64,000 nucleotides of DNA from Streptomyces sp. SID12501 (GTDB lineage: Bacteria; Actinomycetota; Actinomycetes; Streptomycetales; Streptomycetaceae): assembly GCF_010550245.1 (NCBI RefSeq), contig NZ_JAAGLU010000027.1, positions 62,001-126,000 of the forward strand. Reading direction: 5' to 3'. The notes beneath the pieces were generated by a model that was given only the letters and a program-made list of their open reading frames with translations, did no database searches and was not told the origin of the DNA. Shown here piece by piece: positions 62,107 through 64,000 of this stretch; position 1 is the first letter of the stretch; each line of letters opens with the position of its first letter. The translations under genes and the position numbers were made by a program.

Positions 62107-62730
62107 TCAAGAACGTGGGTGCGCGGATGCTGATGTCCGGGACAGGGCCGGGGCCAGCCAGCGGTTGAGGAAGGTGCGGAGCCGGGTTTCGTCCTGCGGT
62201 GGCTCGCTGGGGTGCTGCAGCAGCGACGTGAGGAGTCGCATGATGATCTCGGCGAGGCCGTTGAGGTCGTCCTCGTCGATGTCGGCGGCGGCCCAGTCGA
62301 CGGGGAAGCGCTGCAGCATCTTGGCGCCGTAGGCGATGGTTTCCCTGGTGGTGGCGCCGCGGCCGAAGGCGGTGGTGTCTCCGAGTTGCAGCAGAAGGCT
62401 CAGGCGTGGCTCGGTGGGGATGGTCCGTACGCAGAAGACCATGCCTTCGACCACGGCTTCGGCCGGGTCGGTGGTCCCTTGCAGGTGCGCGATCATCAGG
62501 TCGACGAACGACTCGGCGCCCTGGGCCGCCACCTCGCCGATGATGTCGCTGATGCGGCCGAAGTGGCGGTAGACGGTCTGGCGGGTGACGCCGAGCTCGC
62601 CGGCGACGTCGGACAGGGTCGTCTTCGTGACGCCGTGCCTGTCGATGCAGCGGGCGGTCGCGTCGATGATGCGCTGCCGGGCCTCCGCGTCCGATGCGGG
62701 AGGCCGGCCTCCCCAGCCGTGATGCCCCAT
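62107..62730 (-). CDS. TetR/AcrR-family transcriptional regulator
   Basis: 207 residues. N-terminal HTH: ARQRIIDATARCIDRHGVTKTTLSDVAGELGVTRQTVYRHFGRI. C-terminal ligand domain helical, no recognisable effector. It is the last gene of a minus-strand operon after the membrane protein, four bases away (62735). Probably represses this operon. Start MGHHGWGG at 62730. Confidence 0.92.
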   Translation of the reverse strand: MGHHGWGGRPPASDAEARQRIIDATARCIDRHGVTKTTLSDVAGELGVTRQTVYRHFGRISDIIGEVAAQGAESFVDLMIAHLQGTTDPAEAVVEGMVFCVRTIPTEPRLSLLLQLGDTTAFGRGATTRETIAYGAKMLQRFPVDWAAADIDEDDLNGLAEIIMRLLTSLLQHPSEPPQDETRLRTFLNRWLAPALSRTSASAHPRS

Positions 62731-62734
62731 GGAC

Positions 62735-63862
62735 TCAGGATCGCACAGGCTCTGTGGTCTGCCGGGACATGGTCGCGCGGAGTACGGCCACGATGAGCCC
62801 GGTTGCGGCTACGGTGCACAGCACGGTGTACCACAGGCTGCCGATCGGTGTGCCCTGCTCGGTGATGCCATTGGCCGCCGCGAAGTAGGCCGGCAATGCG
62901 ACCAGCCAGAGGACGATGTGGACGCCGAGGTACAGCGCCGGATAGATCCGCGCGAACAGCGGCGATGCCACCGGAGCCGGATCTGTTCGCCGCGCGCGCC
63001 AGGCGTCCGCGAGAAGGTAGAGGCCGACGGTCCAGACCAGGGCGAGCTCGGCACCGATGATGGCCCGCTGGATCCCAAGGTGGTCCCCACCGCGGAAGAT
63101 GTTGCTGGGCACGCCGGCGACCGCCATCGCCAACGGTGTGAGGGCGCCGGCGGCCACGGTACGCAGGCTGGTTTGCCGGCCGGTGAGCGTGCCTCGGCCG
63201 TCCTTCGCGCCGACCAGCCGGACGACCAGGTAGGTCATCGCGCCGAAGGACACGGAGGCGAACAGGAACATGCTGTTCATCGGGACCGAGGTGAGCGCCG
63301 GCTTGTTGATCATCTCGTTGCCGGGGTTCCAGGCCCACCACTTCAGCTGAGGTCCGAGCTGATCGAAGATCTCGTAGAACGCCTGGCAGGCGAACGCGAC
63401 CGCCAGCGAACCGAGAAGGAGCCCACGTCGCGCGAAGACGCCGAGAACACGGACCACCTCGTAGGCGAGCTGCGACAGCGCCGGGTAGAAGGCCACTATG
63501 TAGAGCGGCAGCCGGTCGTACATGAACTGCACGGTGAACACGTTGTGGGAGAAAATGAACCCGACGTGCTCCTCCAGGCCGAACCAGGCCGGGAAATAGA
63601 GCGGCGGCTCGATCACCGCCAGGTAGACGAGCGAGGCGAACCACAGGGAGATGTTGACCGGGTCGCCGTCGCGCCGCCACCGCCGCCACGCATGGACGAG
63701 GGCGAACACCGCACCGCCGATGATGAGCAGCTCGAGGAACGGCATGGTGCCGTTCTCGAGACCGAACGGGTTGCGGAAGTCCACGACGGGATCGGCGTCA
63801 TGGCAGGAGAAGCCGAGCCTTCCAGCGAGGCGCTCGGCCGCCGAGTCGCATGAATAGCTCAT
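62735..63862 (-). CDS. polytopic membrane protein of unknown function
   Basis: 375 residues with about nine membrane segments (PFLELLIIGGAVFALVHAW, LWFASLVYLAVIEPPLYFPA, YIVAFYPALSQLAYEVVRVL, FLFASVSFGAMTYLVVRLV, ALTPLAMAVAGVP, ALVWTVGLYLLADAW, YLGVHIVLWLVALPAYFA, LWYTVLCTVAATGLIVAVL). Conserved acidic/aromatic loops such as DPVVDFRNPFGLENGTMP and NPGNEMINKP suggest an enzyme or transporter, but I cannot name the family. Start MSYSCDSAAERL at 63862. Precedes the TetR gene. Confidence 0.82.
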   Translation of the reverse strand: MSYSCDSAAERLAGRLGFSCHDADPVVDFRNPFGLENGTMPFLELLIIGGAVFALVHAWRRWRRDGDPVNISLWFASLVYLAVIEPPLYFPAWFGLEEHVGFIFSHNVFTVQFMYDRLPLYIVAFYPALSQLAYEVVRVLGVFARRGLLLGSLAVAFACQAFYEIFDQLGPQLKWWAWNPGNEMINKPALTSVPMNSMFLFASVSFGAMTYLVVRLVGAKDGRGTLTGRQTSLRTVAAGALTPLAMAVAGVPSNIFRGGDHLGIQRAIIGAELALVWTVGLYLLADAWRARRTDPAPVASPLFARIYPALYLGVHIVLWLVALPAYFAAANGITEQGTPIGSLWYTVLCTVAATGLIVAVLRATMSRQTTEPVRS

Positions 63863-63877
63863 TCCTCGCTCCTCGGG

Positions 63878-64000
63878 TCAGTCATTGACGAGGTCGGTCT
63901 CGGCGTACGGCGAGCTGCCGGCGCGGGTCAGGCCGGTGAAGTCGGTGCCGGGCGGATCCTGCTGGTCATTGAATCCGCCGGGCACGACCGTGCGTCCGAG
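63878..64000 (-). CDS. C-terminal end of a gene (rest outside window)
   Basis: 41 codons including the stop at 63878: LGRTVVPGGFNDQQDPPGT, DFTGLTRAGSSPYAETDLVN. Not enough to identify. It ends 15 bases before the membrane protein start at 63862 and is in the same operon. Confidence 0.7.
   Translation of the reverse strand, partial: LGRTVVPGGFNDQQDPPGTDFTGLTRAGSSPYAETDLVND

Noticed and set aside
62735..63862. Membrane protein as AveC-like spirocyclase
   Set aside because: Topology is superficially similar but I could not match the conserved AveC loops, and no polyketide genes are visible.

Overview
The window is a stretch of Streptomyces (or close relative) chromosome. Support: very high GC with strongly GC-biased third codon positions, abundant GTG starts, AGGAGG-type ribosome binding sites, an F420-type LLM oxidoreductase, a PucR regulator, PcaL-type fused beta-ketoadipate enzymes, and a small cold-shock protein with the usual GGAGGACAC leader. 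No rRNA, tRNA, CRISPR array or plasmid/phage replication gene was found.

Left part (1 to about 31.1 kb) looks like ordinary core chromosome: the end of a SulP transporter with a small ORF and an ArsR regulator chained by ATGA overlaps; a FAD oxidoreductase/macrodomain pair; an inositol-phosphatase-like enzyme; two unrelated gamma-glutamyltransferases (one cytosolic, one secreted); a methyltransferase; and a complete-looking reductive pyrimidine/hydantoin catabolic cluster on the minus strand (18147 down to 9120). That cluster holds two beta-ureidopropionase paralogues, a class III aminotransferase, a PucR regulator, dihydropyrimidinase, an F420-type LLM oxidoreductase and an NCS1 nucleobase permease. 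Then follow an XRE regulator divergent from a methionine aminopeptidase (both apparently leaderless), an isolated gluA, a secreted SGNH hydrolase, exonuclease III, a metallo-beta-lactamase-fold hydrolase and an isolated pcaL.

Right part (31.1 to about 62 kb) is an accessory island rich in IS debris. Two nearly identical IS110-family elements (31139-32650 and 59151-60651) lie in the same orientation about 28 kb apart, with a third truncated copy and older IS fragments between and beside them. Inside are: a SapA-like secreted protein coupled to a lipoprotein; a 1482-residue secreted multidomain protein (beta-propeller-like N-terminus, lytic-transglycosylase-like centre, golvesin-like domain, NucA/NucB-like C-terminus) facing a SUKH/SMI1-type protein, i.e. 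a candidate polymorphic toxin and immunity pair; and a 10.4 kb block of two giant TPR-CHAT (caspase-like) proteins around a small Cys-rich protein and polytopic membrane proteins. A homologous membrane protein with its own partner sits at 53-55 kb, next to a 1130-residue HEAT-repeat-like protein. The CHAT/membrane-protein block is the best candidate for a poorly described defence or signalling system.

Right edge (62.1-64 kb): a TetR regulator, an unrecognised polytopic membrane protein and the end of another gene form a minus-strand operon. Several genes beside the island are orphaned or decayed (pcaL without its operon and with Ala at the expected catalytic serine, gluA without gluBCD, a PurH-like gene cut by an IS fragment), which suggests repeated IS-mediated rearrangement.
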